Positions 25,753 through 35,064 of a stretch of 64,000 bases of DNA are shown one piece after another. The position numbers were made by a program, and so were the translations under genes. Location of the stretch: positions 31,949 to 95,948 of the forward strand of contig JAHDWJ010000022.1 in the NCBI GenBank assembly GCA_023384415.1. Reading direction: 5' to 3'. This stretch comes from Anaerolineae bacterium (GTDB lineage: Bacteria; Chloroflexota; Anaerolineae; Promineifilales; Promineifilaceae). How positions within the stretch are numbered: the stretch's first letter is position 1; every line of letters begins with the position of its first letter. Under the pieces are notes generated by a model. It was not told where the DNA came from, made no database searches, and was given only the letters and a program-made list of their open reading frames with translations.

Positions 25753-27375
25753 ATGGAAATTAATCAATATTTGAGCTTATTACGCCGTTGGTTTTGGCTT
25801 ATTTTGTTGGGCGCGGCCGCGGCCGGCGCCACTGCTTATTATTGGAATAGTTCCCAGGAGCCAGTCTATCGGGCTACCTCCGTCTTGCTCATCACCGGGG
25901 GCAGTGCGGTCAATGACCGCAACGCCATCCAACTGGGAGGCGATCTGGCCCAATCTTATATCCGGCGGCTGACTAATTATGAGGTCTTGCAGCAGGTTAT
26001 TGCCAACCTGGGTGCCGATATCAGCCCGGAATGGTTAGGCGGCCGCGTTCAGGCCCAACACCTTAGCAACTCCCAACTCATCGCCCTCAGTGTCACCCTC
26101 ACCGACCCGGAACTGGCGGCCGCTCTGGCCAATGAAATCCCCACCGTCTTTGCCGAACGGAACATGGCCCAACAGTTAGAGCGATTCGCCGATTCTAAAG
26201 CCAATCTGGAGCACCAGCTAACCCGCATTGAAACTGAGCTAGATACGGCTGAAGCCGTCTGGCAACATGCCGAAAGCAACGGCAGTTCCACCGCCGAAAT
26301 AGATCGCCTGGCGGATAATGTGCTCCGCTTGCGCGAAACCTACTCGCGCCTGCTGCAAAGCTACGAAGATTTACGCATTGCTGAAGCCAGCAGCTTGAAC
26401 AATATCTTAATTGATGAATATGCTCGTGTCCCGACCGCGCCCATCAGCCCCCGGATCCGAAATAACACGATTCTGGCCACAGTGGTGGGAGCTTTGATGA
26501 TGGGCGGTCTGGCTTTTCTCCTGGAATATCTGGATGATTCAGTGAAAGACCCGGTGGTTTTGGAACAGGAGTTTGGCTTGAGCACTCTGGGGTTTGTGCC
26601 CAGCTTTAAGATCAAAGATGGTCCTGAAACATTGATCATGGTCACGCAGCCTCGCTCCCCCGTTGCTGAAGCGTATCGGCAGATTCGCACCAATATTCAA
26701 TATGCGGGTATTAGCCGTGATCTGAAGAAGTTGCTAATCACCAGTGCCAATGCTGGTGAAGGCAAAACCCTTACATCGGCCAATGTGGCTATTGCCCTGG
26801 CTCAGGCAGGCAGCCGGGTCATTCTGGTAGATACAGACATGCGTCGGCCTAAGCTCCATCGTCTCTTTAACTATGCTAACACCTGTGGCATCACCAATTT
26901 ATTGCTGGGGATGAATGAAGCCGAGAACTGTTTGCAAATTACGATGGTGCCCAATTTACGACTGCTGAGTTCGGGACCTGTCCCACCTAATCCGGCTGAG
27001 TTATTAGGGTCGCAGCGTATGAGTGAACTGACTGATTGGTTGGCTGAGCAGGCGGATTTTGTCGTTTTTGACAGCCCCCCTTTGCTGGCGGTGACGGATA
27101 GTGTGCTGCTGTCTCAGATGGCCGATGCGACGCTATTGGTGGCGCAAAGCGGTAAAACGGCTTATCAGGCTTTGGCCGTAGCGGCCCGCCGTGTCTTAGA
27201 TGTGAACGGATATATTGCCGGTGTTTTGCTTAATCAGGTCAGCCAGAAACATGGCTACGGCTACAGCTATTATTATCAACAGGATTATTATCAGCAGGGA
27301 ACTCAGACCTACCCAACAGCCACAATTAAGCAGCGGTTGACCTCCCTTTTGTTCTGGCTTATGCCGATGAGATGA
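25753..27375 (+). CDS. Polysaccharide co-polymerase / bacterial tyrosine kinase (Wzc-like)
   Basis: 540 residues. It controls chain length and export of exopolysaccharide through its phosphorylation state. Domain order: Wzz-type first membrane helix (about residues 13-35), an extracytoplasmic coiled region, a second helix (about 230-255), then a cytoplasmic BY-kinase. The kinase has Walker A SANAGEGKT, Walker A' VILVDTDMRRPK and Walker B FVVFDSPPLLAVTD. The C-terminus holds a tyrosine cluster (GYGYSYYYQQDYYQQ), the usual autophosphorylation tail. A GTG at 25747 is in frame; ATG 25753, preceded by a GGGGGA, is preferred. First gene of the EPS locus; the nusG paralogue follows 60 bases on. Confidence 0.92.
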   Translation: MEINQYLSLLRRWFWLILLGAAAAGATAYYWNSSQEPVYRATSVLLITGGSAVNDRNAIQLGGDLAQSYIRRLTNYEVLQQVIANLGADISPEWLGGRVQAQHLSNSQLIALSVTLTDPELAAALANEIPTVFAERNMAQQLERFADSKANLEHQLTRIETELDTAEAVWQHAESNGSSTAEIDRLADNVLRLRETYSRLLQSYEDLRIAEASSLNNILIDEYARVPTAPISPRIRNNTILATVVGALMMGGLAFLLEYLDDSVKDPVVLEQEFGLSTLGFVPSFKIKDGPETLIMVTQPRSPVAEAYRQIRTNIQYAGISRDLKKLLITSANAGEGKTLTSANVAIALAQAGSRVILVDTDMRRPKLHRLFNYANTCGITNLLLGMNEAENCLQITMVPNLRLLSSGPVPPNPAELLGSQRMSELTDWLAEQADFVVFDSPPLLAVTDSVLLSQMADATLLVAQSGKTAYQALAVAARRVLDVNGYIAGVLLNQVSQKHGYGYSYYYQQDYYQQGTQTYPTATIKQRLTSLLFWLMPMR

Positions 27376-27435
27376 GTCATTGACCCAGGCAAGCCCATAA
27401 TTTTATGCTACAATCCAGGGGTGGAGAGTAGGATA

Positions 27436-27954
27436 ATGGCGACGCACTGGTACGCATTACGTGTCAAACCCCACAAGGAACGATTTGTACGGGAATGGTT
27501 AGAGGGTCAGAAGATGACTCTTTTTGCCCCGCATGTCCAGGTACAGCCTAAGAACCCCCGTGCCGCCAAAGAGCGACCTTATTTTCCTGGCTATCTTTTT
27601 GTGCAGGCGGATTTGCAGCAGTTGGGGGAGAATGCGTTCCAATGGGTGCCCGGGACGGTGGGCCTGGTTTCTTTTGGCGGGCAGCCAGCGGTGGTGCCGG
27701 ATCAGCTGATTCGTGAGCTGCGCCAGCGGATTGAACAGATTCGGGCCAGTGGTGGGTTGACCTGGGCAGAACTCCAGCCGGGTGACCGGATACGTATTGT
27801 CAATGGTCCGTTTGCTGGTTATGAGGCAATTTTTGATATGGGTTTACCAGCGAAAGATCGGGTGCAGGTACTTTTGTCCTTTTTGAGTAAGTTTCCCCAA
27901 CCGGTACAATTAGATGTGTCTGATGTGGTGAAGGTGAAGGGGAGAGTGTGGTGA
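27436..27954 (+). CDS. Specialised NusG paralogue (RfaH/LoaP-like antitermination factor)
   Basis: 172 residues: NGN domain (HWYALRVKPHKERFVREWL; FPGYLFVQADL) followed by a KOW domain (GDRIRIVNGPFAGYEAIFD). Such paralogues bind RNA polymerase and let it read through terminators in long EPS or antibiotic operons. This one sits as the second gene of the EPS locus, not next to secE/rplK as the housekeeping nusG would, which supports a specialised role. AGGA lies just before ATG 27436; GTG 27421 is less likely. An intrinsic terminator begins 34 bases after its stop, in front of the export and synthesis genes. Whether it is closer to RfaH, LoaP or UpxY cannot be told from sequence alone. Confidence 0.85.
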   Translation: MATHWYALRVKPHKERFVREWLEGQKMTLFAPHVQVQPKNPRAAKERPYFPGYLFVQADLQQLGENAFQWVPGTVGLVSFGGQPAVVPDQLIRELRQRIEQIRASGGLTWAELQPGDRIRIVNGPFAGYEAIFDMGLPAKDRVQVLLSFLSKFPQPVQLDVSDVVKVKGRVW

Positions 27955-27987
27955 TGTGGCCGGGTGTGGGGTAGGTCATTGATGGAG

Positions 27988-28046
27988 AAGGATGCGGCCG
28001 CGAGGTTATTTGTTTACCTTGCCCGGCGTTGAACGCATCCTTTTTT
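27988..28046 (+). terminator. Intrinsic terminator after the nusG paralogue
   Basis: AAGGATGCG (27988-27996) pairs with CGCATCCTT (28034-28042), and the T-run extends to 28046. The left arm overlaps a GCGGCCGC octamer. It stands between the regulator and 30 kb of same-strand EPS genes, so it is a natural target for antitermination. Confidence 0.75.
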
Positions 28047-28062
28047 GCGTCTATAGGCCAGA

Positions 28063-29103
28063 GTGAATCCGGTGTCGGAAGGGCGGAGCATGGCAGCCAG
28101 TTATAACAGAAGGTTTCCCACTATAGTTCGTTATGGGTCTGGGATTATTATTTTTTTCCTGTTCATTGGTCTGGGTTGGCGATCGGCGGCCACGGTTAAA
28201 ACCAACGCCCTCCATCTGAACTTGCTGCACCCGGTGATGCAAGGTGAATCTGGGGAGTTGCTTGAATTGAGTGATGAGGTGACGGGGTTGACCGCTCGTG
28301 CGGCCGCAGTGTTACAACCGGATGAAGCGCAGCTCTGGTTAGAGAATGGTCTGGCTGATTACAGTCAACCGTTGACAGCCCTGGAGCTTTGTCTGTGGTA
28401 TTGGGATGAGGGGCGAGTGGCTGACGCGGCCGCGGCCTGTCGTGAGAGCCAGGGTACAACCATTTACTGGATTCGCCAGGGCATAGCGGCTCAGATTGAA
28501 GACAATGAATCCCAGGCCATTGCCTTTTTTGAGATGGCGACCCAGGTAGAACCGGAATCCGCTGAAGCATGGTTCCGGTTAGGTGTTATGCTGCAACAAG
28601 AAGCACGGTACGAGGAGGCGATTGTCGCCTATCGTGAAGCCGTGACACACGGCTATGAAGCGTATGATTCATTGGGTGCTATGTATTTGCGACTGGGGCA
28701 ACTGGAAGAAGCGCGTCAGGTGCTGCTAGAAGGGATCTCTGTTTACCCTGACGCTCGTTATACCTACCTTCATCTGGCACAGGTGGCCGAAGCGGAAGAA
28801 AAATGGCATGAGGCAGATGATTGGTATCGGCAGTTGATCGAAGTCGCACCGGATTATGGGCCGGGGTTTTCGGGCCGCGGGCGCATGGCTGTTCGCTTAG
28901 GTCAATATGAACAGGCTGTCACTTATTTCCAGCAAGCCACCCAGGTGGAGCCAGGTAGATTAGGTTTTTGGTTGGAGCTAGGTCACGCGGCCGCGCAGGC
29001 AGATGATACCACCCTTGCTGTCCGGGCTTATGAGCAAGCCCTGCTTTTACAACCGGATAATGCTCAGGCCCAGGCGGGCCTGGAGGCGTTAGGACAACCA
29101 TGA
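28063..29103 (+). CDS. Membrane-anchored TPR protein
   Basis: 346 residues from GTG 28063, or 337 from ATG 28090. One membrane helix near residues 24-40 (YGSGIIIFFLFIGLGW) is followed by a large domain of tetratricopeptide repeats, for example PESAEAWFRLGVMLQQEARYEEAIVAYREA and PGRLGFWLELGHAAAQADDTTLAVRAYEQAL. TPR proteins are common scaffolds in EPS secretion machines. Its stop overlaps the next start as ATGA, so it is coupled to the ABC permease. Three GCGGCCGC octamers encode Ala-rich positions (RAAAVLQ, DAAAACR, HAAAQAD). Confidence 0.8.
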   Translation: MNPVSEGRSMAASYNRRFPTIVRYGSGIIIFFLFIGLGWRSAATVKTNALHLNLLHPVMQGESGELLELSDEVTGLTARAAAVLQPDEAQLWLENGLADYSQPLTALELCLWYWDEGRVADAAAACRESQGTTIYWIRQGIAAQIEDNESQAIAFFEMATQVEPESAEAWFRLGVMLQQEARYEEAIVAYREAVTHGYEAYDSLGAMYLRLGQLEEARQVLLEGISVYPDARYTYLHLAQVAEAEEKWHEADDWYRQLIEVAPDYGPGFSGRGRMAVRLGQYEQAVTYFQQATQVEPGRLGFWLELGHAAAQADDTTLAVRAYEQALLLQPDNAQAQAGLEALGQP

Positions 29104-29951
29104 ATATCGGAAAAACAGCCCTAAACCAGACAATCATTGAGTCCCCCAAAGGGTGGCAGGCTATCAACTGGCGCGAACTGTGGCAATACAAAGACCTGTT
29201 CTACTTCCTCGTTTTGCGGGATATCAAGGTTCTGTACAAACAGACGATTTTGGGATTTGCCTGGGCCATCATTCGGCCTGTGTTTAGCATGGTTGTTTTC
29301 ACTATTATTTTTGGCAATATCGCCCAGGTGGATAGTGATGGTGTACCCTACGCTGTGTTTAGTTATGTGGCCCTGGTTCCGTGGACCTATTTTGCGGCCG
29401 CGCTCACTGGCTCCACCGAAAGTCTCATCGGTAACAGCGGCATGTTGACCAAAGTATATTTCCCCCGCCTCGTTTTCCCCCTGGCTCCCGTCTTTGCTAA
29501 ACTCGTGGATTTTGTCATCGCTTTCATCATCATCATTGTCATGATGATTTGGTTTCAGATTGTACCTACCATCAACATTTTGTTCCTACCTTTGCTGATC
29601 TTACTCATGATTTTAACCGCTTTAGGGATGGGGATGTGGCTGGCGGCCCTGGCGGTGCAGTACCGAGATGTGAAACATGCCATGAGTTTTGCCACCCAAC
29701 TGCTGATGTATGCCGCACCAGTGGTGTGGCCCGTTTCGGCCTTGACGGAACGGTTTGGCGAAACCGCCCGGTTGGTTTACGGTCTATACCCGATGGCGGG
29801 CGTGATTGAAGGATTCCGGGCGGCTTTGCTAAACACCACCCCGATGCCCTGGGACTTAATCGGGCTGGGAACGGTATCTGCTGTCATCATCGCCCTTTCT
29901 GGGGCGTTTTATTTTCGCCGCATGGAAGGGGTTTTTGCCGATGTGGCCTGA
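29100..29951 (+). CDS. wzm: ABC-2 type polysaccharide export permease (Wzm/TagG family)
   Basis: 283 residues with about six membrane helices. It forms the channel of an ABC exporter that moves lipid-linked polysaccharide across the membrane. Seen: N-terminal amphipathic part ELWQYKDLFYFLVLRDIKVLYKQTILGFAWAIIRP, a hallmark of Wzm/TagG permeases, and the C-terminal GLYPMAGVIEGFRAALL segment. It starts within the TPR stop (ATGA) and is followed by its ATPase after 18 bases. The last GCGGCCGC octamer before the poor region lies here (29394). Confidence 0.92.
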   Translation: MNIGKTALNQTIIESPKGWQAINWRELWQYKDLFYFLVLRDIKVLYKQTILGFAWAIIRPVFSMVVFTIIFGNIAQVDSDGVPYAVFSYVALVPWTYFAAALTGSTESLIGNSGMLTKVYFPRLVFPLAPVFAKLVDFVIAFIIIIVMMIWFQIVPTINILFLPLLILLMILTALGMGMWLAALAVQYRDVKHAMSFATQLLMYAAPVVWPVSALTERFGETARLVYGLYPMAGVIEGFRAALLNTTPMPWDLIGLGTVSAVIIALSGAFYFRRMEGVFADVA

Positions 29952-29969
29952 GTTGAATGGAACCAGTCA

Positions 29970-31268
29970 ATGAGTGATATCGCGATTCAGGTTGAGAACC
30001 TGAGCAAACAGTACCGCATTGGCACAAAAGAGATACAACACGACACGTTGATGAGTGCCGCCGTTGCCTGGGTAAAATCCCCGCTGGAAAATTTTCGTCA
30101 ATTGCGTCGCTTGAGTTCTTTTAAAAACGGGGACGAAGCAGATGTCTTATGGGCTTTGCGAGATGTCTCTTTCACCGTGAAGCATGGGGAAGTCCTCGGC
30201 ATTATCGGGCGCAATGGAGCAGGTAAAAGTACTCTACTAAAAATCTTGTCTCGAATTACGCCACCTTCATCCGGACGCATTATGCTGAATGGGCGGGTTG
30301 CCAGTTTGTTGGAAGTTGGAACTGGCTTTCATCCAGAATTGACGGGGCGAGAGAATATTTACTTAAACGGCACTATCCTGGGAATGACTAGGACAGAAGT
30401 GGAACATAAATTTGATGAGATCATGAATTTTTCTGGCGTGGAAAGATTTATTGACACGCCAGTCAAACGTTATTCTAGTGGTATGAAGGTGCGCCTGGCT
30501 TTTGCGGTCGCCGCTCACCTGGAGCCGGAAATCTTATTAGTAGATGAAGTGCTAGCAGTAGGAGATGCGGAATTTCAGAAGAAATGTCTTGGCAAGATGA
30601 GCGAGGTGGCTCAAACAGGTCGTACAGTCATATTTGTTAGCCATAACATGGCTGCCGTGAACCAATTGTGTGAACGAGGCATTGTGCTTGTTGACGGAGA
30701 ATTACGGTTTGAAGGCTCCACTGAACAAGCTATTGAAAAGTATCTTCGGGATGATTCCGCCATTCAATCCGCTACGATTGATACAAGTCAGTTGACCGGC
30801 CGTTCGGGCACAGGGGACGGCCGGATTCTCGAAGTTCGATTGAGTGACGAATCGGGAAACCCTAGCACGCAGTTTGGAATTGGAGATGCCTTAACCGTAG
30901 AACTACGTGGTGTTGTTTACGAGCCAATCCATCGGCTGTCAATGGGTGTCGAGATTACAACACTCGAAGGACTTGGTTTGTTGAATTTGAGAACAGATTC
31001 ACAAGGCATTGATTTTGGGCCGTATCGTGCGAATGATGAAATTAGGTTTCAGATAAAAGTGCCCAGTTTGCCTTTTTACCCGAACACCTATCTGGTCAGA
31101 CCCTGGATTGCAGAAAGGGGTGGCAAGCGAATAGATTATGTACAAGAAGGCATTACGCTCACTTTAGAGGCAAAGGGGAACTATCTTTCGGAACGCATGA
31201 TACAAGCTGGCAGGGGACTGGTCATACTGGATGCACACTGGTTGGAGAAGCCCCATTCAGTTTCTTAA
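29970..31268 (+). CDS. wzt: ABC polysaccharide exporter ATPase with Wzt C-terminal domain
   Basis: 432 residues. ATPase partner of the Wzm-like permease. Seen: Walker A GRNGAGKST, signature YSSGMKVRLAFA, Walker B ILLVDEVLAVGD, and H-loop FVSHNM. After ~residue 250 there is an extra domain of about 170 residues, as in Wzt proteins that recognise a terminal modification of the glycan chain before export (for example methyl groups). That fits the several methyltransferases downstream. The sequence becomes visibly richer in A and T from here on. Confidence 0.92.
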   Translation: MSDIAIQVENLSKQYRIGTKEIQHDTLMSAAVAWVKSPLENFRQLRRLSSFKNGDEADVLWALRDVSFTVKHGEVLGIIGRNGAGKSTLLKILSRITPPSSGRIMLNGRVASLLEVGTGFHPELTGRENIYLNGTILGMTRTEVEHKFDEIMNFSGVERFIDTPVKRYSSGMKVRLAFAVAAHLEPEILLVDEVLAVGDAEFQKKCLGKMSEVAQTGRTVIFVSHNMAAVNQLCERGIVLVDGELRFEGSTEQAIEKYLRDDSAIQSATIDTSQLTGRSGTGDGRILEVRLSDESGNPSTQFGIGDALTVELRGVVYEPIHRLSMGVEITTLEGLGLLNLRTDSQGIDFGPYRANDEIRFQIKVPSLPFYPNTYLVRPWIAERGGKRIDYVQEGITLTLEAKGNYLSERMIQAGRGLVILDAHWLEKPHSVS

Positions 31269-31302
31269 AAGTTTGATTTGAATTTACCTTAGAGGAAAGT
31301 AA

Positions 31303-32025
31303 ATGATGGCTGATAAGGTGGAGTCTCAAAGAGAATACTATAATACTTACTGGAGTGGAAGACAGTTTGAAAACAGACTGAAGTTGATGCGATGTAACGC
31401 TATGATTAAAGCCATCATTACTGTACGGATTACTCAACCACGAATTTTGGATTTGGGTTGTGGCACCGGATGGTTGGCGGGTATCTTGGGCCACTTTGGC
31501 CCAACAACAGGTGTGGAATTGTCTGATGAGGCAATGAAGATTGCCGCCCAAAAATATCCTTACGTAGAGTATATAGCGACTGATTTTTATGAATGGGATC
31601 ACCCGAAGGAATATTTTGACATTGTTATTAGTCAAGAAGTAATAGAACATGTAGAAGAGCATGATAGATATCTTGGCCTGGTTCATGATTTATTGAAGCC
31701 AGGAGGATACTTGATTTTGACAACCCCCAACCCTCGAACGTTTTATGCCATGCCTGATGAAGTTAGAGTTCCATGGTCACAACAACCAATAGAAAATTGG
31801 ATTTCCATACAGGATTTACGAAAACTGACTCAGAATCAATTCCGGGTAACAAAACTGACGACTATCATTCCGGGTTACGGCACCAAGGGGGTATACCGCT
31901 ATATGAACTCGAAGAAGCTCAAGCGTTTATTGGAATTTATCAATGGGAGAGAGGCCTTTGAGAGTTTAGGTTTGTTCCTTAACTATGGGCTTCACACATT
32001 GATGGTTGCACAAAAAAGGCACTGA
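31303..32025 (+). CDS. SAM-dependent class I methyltransferase
   Basis: 240 residues. Seen: glycine-rich motif I ILDLGCGTGWLAGILG near residue 48, the acidic end of the next strand (GVELSDEA), and DIVISQEVIEHVEEHDRYL as motif post-I. GAGG at 31292-31295 is well placed for ATG 31303. It is in the EPS cluster right after the exporter, so a sugar or chain-end methylation is plausible. The acceptor is unknown. Confidence 0.82.
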   Translation: MMADKVESQREYYNTYWSGRQFENRLKLMRCNAMIKAIITVRITQPRILDLGCGTGWLAGILGHFGPTTGVELSDEAMKIAAQKYPYVEYIATDFYEWDHPKEYFDIVISQEVIEHVEEHDRYLGLVHDLLKPGGYLILTTPNPRTFYAMPDEVRVPWSQQPIENWISIQDLRKLTQNQFRVTKLTTIIPGYGTKGVYRYMNSKKLKRLLEFINGREAFESLGLFLNYGLHTLMVAQKRH

Positions 32026-32115
32026 ACAAGAAATAACGACCAAGCGGCCAATCAGTGATACTTGTAATACAGAGAGCTTTTTTGTAGCAAGTTTCAAATG
32101 GTCAAGGATGCTTCT

Positions 32116-32943
32116 ATGAGACGATTTGATTCCTGGCGTTCGGTAGCACGTGCTCTCAAAAAAGCACTCATTGAAACAAGTACCGGCTCCAAAGGTTTTT
32201 ATAAAACTTTGAGTGGGCATCATCTTTATGTTACTTATGAAGGGCGACGTTGGCGTGAAGGTAGAGATTATCAGTTGCTTAGTCATTTGGCGATTGATAA
32301 ACGATGTATTTTTGATGTTGGGGCTAATATTGGTATTGCTTCGTTGATCATGGGGAAGTCCATACTAAGCGAAGGTCAAATATATGCTTTTGAGGCTTCC
32401 GAAGAAGCGTGTCGCATTGCTCAGGAGAATTTTCGTTTGAATGGTTTAGCAAAGCGTATTCAAATTGTTAATGCGTTAGTGCTCTCACCATCTAAACAGG
32501 TGCAGGATTTTTTTTGGTCAGGTGCTTCCGGTGGTGCGTCAACGATTTCTGGCTATATGGGACATAATCATGCCATCAAAAAGGCTGGACTGTCACTAGA
32601 TCAATTTGCCCAACAACAAAATGTCAGACCAGATATGATCAAGGTGGATGTTGAAGGAGCTGAAGGTGATGTGATTTCAGGGATGCGGTGGCTTTTTCAA
32701 GAGACAAAGCCCCTGGTTGTGGTTGAATTGCATAGTTGGGAAGCTATGACTGTTGCCGGAAATGCTGCCGCGATTCTGTCCGTCTTAAAGCAAGTAAATT
32801 ATAAGATGGTGTATTTGCGGAGCCAGTTGGAAGTAACCGATGTGGCGGTCATGGCAGACCGCGGCCGCTGTCATGTTTTATTGCTTCCTCAAGAGGCGCC
32901 CTTGCCAGAATGTCTCCATAATTTTGATACTTCATCTCTCTAA
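32116..32943 (+). CDS. FkbM family methyltransferase
   Basis: 275 residues from ATG 32116, chosen because AAGGA lies 7 bases upstream; ATG 32098 has no such site. Seen: IFDVGANIGIASLIMGK (SAM loop) and IKVDVEGAEGDVISGM, the classic FkbM signature. FkbM enzymes O-methylate sugars or polyketides. The only GCGGCCGC octamer between 29.4 and 49.7 kb is here (32861), near the 3' end. Confidence 0.87.
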   Translation: MRRFDSWRSVARALKKALIETSTGSKGFYKTLSGHHLYVTYEGRRWREGRDYQLLSHLAIDKRCIFDVGANIGIASLIMGKSILSEGQIYAFEASEEACRIAQENFRLNGLAKRIQIVNALVLSPSKQVQDFFWSGASGGASTISGYMGHNHAIKKAGLSLDQFAQQQNVRPDMIKVDVEGAEGDVISGMRWLFQETKPLVVVELHSWEAMTVAGNAAAILSVLKQVNYKMVYLRSQLEVTDVAVMADRGRCHVLLLPQEAPLPECLHNFDTSSL

Positions 32944-32945
32944 TA

Positions 32946-34007
32946 ATGGATCTAAAACAGAAAAAAATCTTATTCGCACCCCATGAAATTGGGGGTCAGA
33001 TGCAGTTGATGGTAGAAGAACTGCGACGCAAAGGGTATTTTGCTACAGCCGCTACCTACAGCCAGGAGTGGTTTGGACATATTAATGATATTCACCTCAA
33101 CATTAACAAGGTTAAGAGTCGTTTCAAAAAGCATAGCCTGACCATCTTGTTTACTCTGTGGGCGGCGCAGAACTTTGATATTTTCCACTTTTTTTGGGGT
33201 AGCTCGCTCTATGGATTTGGTCCATTCCGGCATCTAGATTTGCCCTGGCTACGTCGCATGGGCAAAAAAGTCTTTGTCCATTACCGTGGGATTGAATTAA
33301 TTGATCTGGCTTATTTTGATTATTTACGAGCTAGAACCGCCGGAGATGATATACCTGAACCAGCGATGAGTCGCCCGGAACAACTACAGTCGTTTGCCAG
33401 GTTTCGCCGTTATGCCCATAAGATGCTGGTTTCGGAACCGGATTTGTTTCGCGTTGTGCCGGAAGCGGAAGGGGTGATGGTGCAGCAGGCAGTGGATTTG
33501 GCTTACTGGCAACCATCGCAGATATACCCCCCTAGCCGTGAGGATGGTATTTTCCGTATTGCCCATGCCCCTTCGTTACGGCGCAAAAAAGGAACAGAGT
33601 TTGTTGAGCAGTCAGTTGCCGAACTGAAGCAAGCTGGTTATCCCATTGAACTGGTGTTGATTGAAAAAGTACCTTTTCATCAAGTTAAAGCATTGTATGA
33701 ACAGGCGGATATTGGCATTGACCAGGTGTTATATGGTTGGTACGGCAAAGTCTCTATTGAGTTGATGGCGCTAGGTCGCCCGGTTATCTGTTACATTGAC
33801 GATGAACTTTTCCCCTACCGGACGGATATGCCGATTGTCAACGGTCATCCCCGTAATCTTACGCAACAGTTGAAGGATTTATTAGACAACCCGGCGCGAC
33901 GTCAAGTGCTTGGGGAACAAGGTCAGGCTTATGTGCGACGTTATCATGATGTCTCGGCTGTCGTGGATCAATGTTTAGACCTGTATGCAGCCAGTTATGT
34001 GGACTAA
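32946..34007 (+). CDS. Glycosyltransferase, GT-B fold (group 1-like)
   Basis: 353 residues. It starts right after the FkbM stop. N-terminal Rossmann half with KKILFAPHEIGGQMQLMVEEL and FHFFWGSSLYGFG; C-terminal half with APSLRRKKGTEFVEQSV, ALYEQADIGIDQVLYGWYGKVSIELMALGRPVICYI, where the donor-binding E-x7-E type glutamate region would lie. It probably adds one sugar to the EPS repeat unit. Donor and linkage are unknown. Confidence 0.8.
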   Translation: MDLKQKKILFAPHEIGGQMQLMVEELRRKGYFATAATYSQEWFGHINDIHLNINKVKSRFKKHSLTILFTLWAAQNFDIFHFFWGSSLYGFGPFRHLDLPWLRRMGKKVFVHYRGIELIDLAYFDYLRARTAGDDIPEPAMSRPEQLQSFARFRRYAHKMLVSEPDLFRVVPEAEGVMVQQAVDLAYWQPSQIYPPSREDGIFRIAHAPSLRRKKGTEFVEQSVAELKQAGYPIELVLIEKVPFHQVKALYEQADIGIDQVLYGWYGKVSIELMALGRPVICYIDDELFPYRTDMPIVNGHPRNLTQQLKDLLDNPARRQVLGEQGQAYVRRYHDVSAVVDQCLDLYAASYVD

Positions 34008-34049
34008 AATTTACTTTGAAGTAAAGACTCTCTGTAGGTCTATTTCATA

Positions 34050-35063
34050 ATGATGGAAACCCGTGTGTTAGAGCCAGACATGTATTCGACGTGGGATGAA
34101 TTTGTACTATCTTCACCAACTGGAACATTATTTCATACAACCATTTGGCTAAAAGCTTCGGATTTGCCCTTTCGCATTTATGCTCTGTTCAAAGGAGAAA
34201 AGATAGTTGGTGGATTGGTTGTTTCATTTAAAGAGACCAACTGGTTTGGCCGTATTACTGAACGCCCTACGTTAACCCCATATACGGGTCTCGTTGTTTT
34301 TGCTCCCACATCAAAACGAACAACAGCTTATACGCAGTTCAAGGAAATTGCGACAAAGATAATAGAATCAGTAAAATCTGATTTCACAGAAATCAATTTG
34401 CGACTTTCTCCTTATGTGTATGATGTACAACCATTCATATGGGCCGGTTTTAAAACAGGGGTACGTTATACTTATATTGTTGAAATCGCTCGCCTGGAAG
34501 ATACGTGGTTGAATTTAGATGAAAATAGGCGGAGAAATATCAAAAAAGCTGAAAAAATTGGGCTTACGATTTGTAGTAGTTTGAATTTATTAGACTGTAT
34601 TTCTCTATTTCGTGCCACACGTAGCCAATCTGACGTTTGGGAACCACTGGTCGTGCGCTATGCCACCCATTTGCAGGAACACGGGCTGGCTAAAACAATA
34701 GGGGTTCGTGATTCTGATGGCAATTTGATTGCCGCCGTCTATATCGTTTGGGACAGATATAGAAGTTATTATTTGTTAGGAGGATTTAATGAGCAAGTTA
34801 CAGACAGACAAGCAGGTCAGGTGGCTATGTCGTTCGCTCTATGGGATGCCATGTGTTTTAGTCGGAATGAATTAGGCCTCTTTGAGTTTGATCTTGAAGG
34901 CTCAATGATACCAGGGGTGGAATTGTTTTTTCGCAAATTTGGAGGACAGTTAAAGCCCTTCTATACAATCTCCTGGCAGAAAAGACGGCTTTTGTCCTAT
35001 CATTTGTGGACTGAGTTAATAAAACGGGCAAAACGAATGGTTCGTTACGGTTCGGGGAATTGA
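34050..35063 (+). CDS. FemAB/GNAT-type acyltransferase
   Basis: 337 residues. Seen: TGTLFHTTIWLKAS at the N-terminus and the C-terminal fold with AAVYIVWDRYRSYYLLGGFNEQVTDRQAGQVAMSFALWDAMCFSRNELGLFEFDLEGS, as in the FemAB-related acetyltransferases of EPS clusters. These join an amino-acyl or acetyl group to an amino sugar. Five bases before the next gene (ATG 35065). Substrate is unknown. Confidence 0.72.
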   Translation: MMETRVLEPDMYSTWDEFVLSSPTGTLFHTTIWLKASDLPFRIYALFKGEKIVGGLVVSFKETNWFGRITERPTLTPYTGLVVFAPTSKRTTAYTQFKEIATKIIESVKSDFTEINLRLSPYVYDVQPFIWAGFKTGVRYTYIVEIARLEDTWLNLDENRRRNIKKAEKIGLTICSSLNLLDCISLFRATRSQSDVWEPLVVRYATHLQEHGLAKTIGVRDSDGNLIAAVYIVWDRYRSYYLLGGFNEQVTDRQAGQVAMSFALWDAMCFSRNELGLFEFDLEGSMIPGVELFFRKFGGQLKPFYTISWQKRRLLSYHLWTELIKRAKRMVRYGSGN

Positions 35064-35064
35064 T

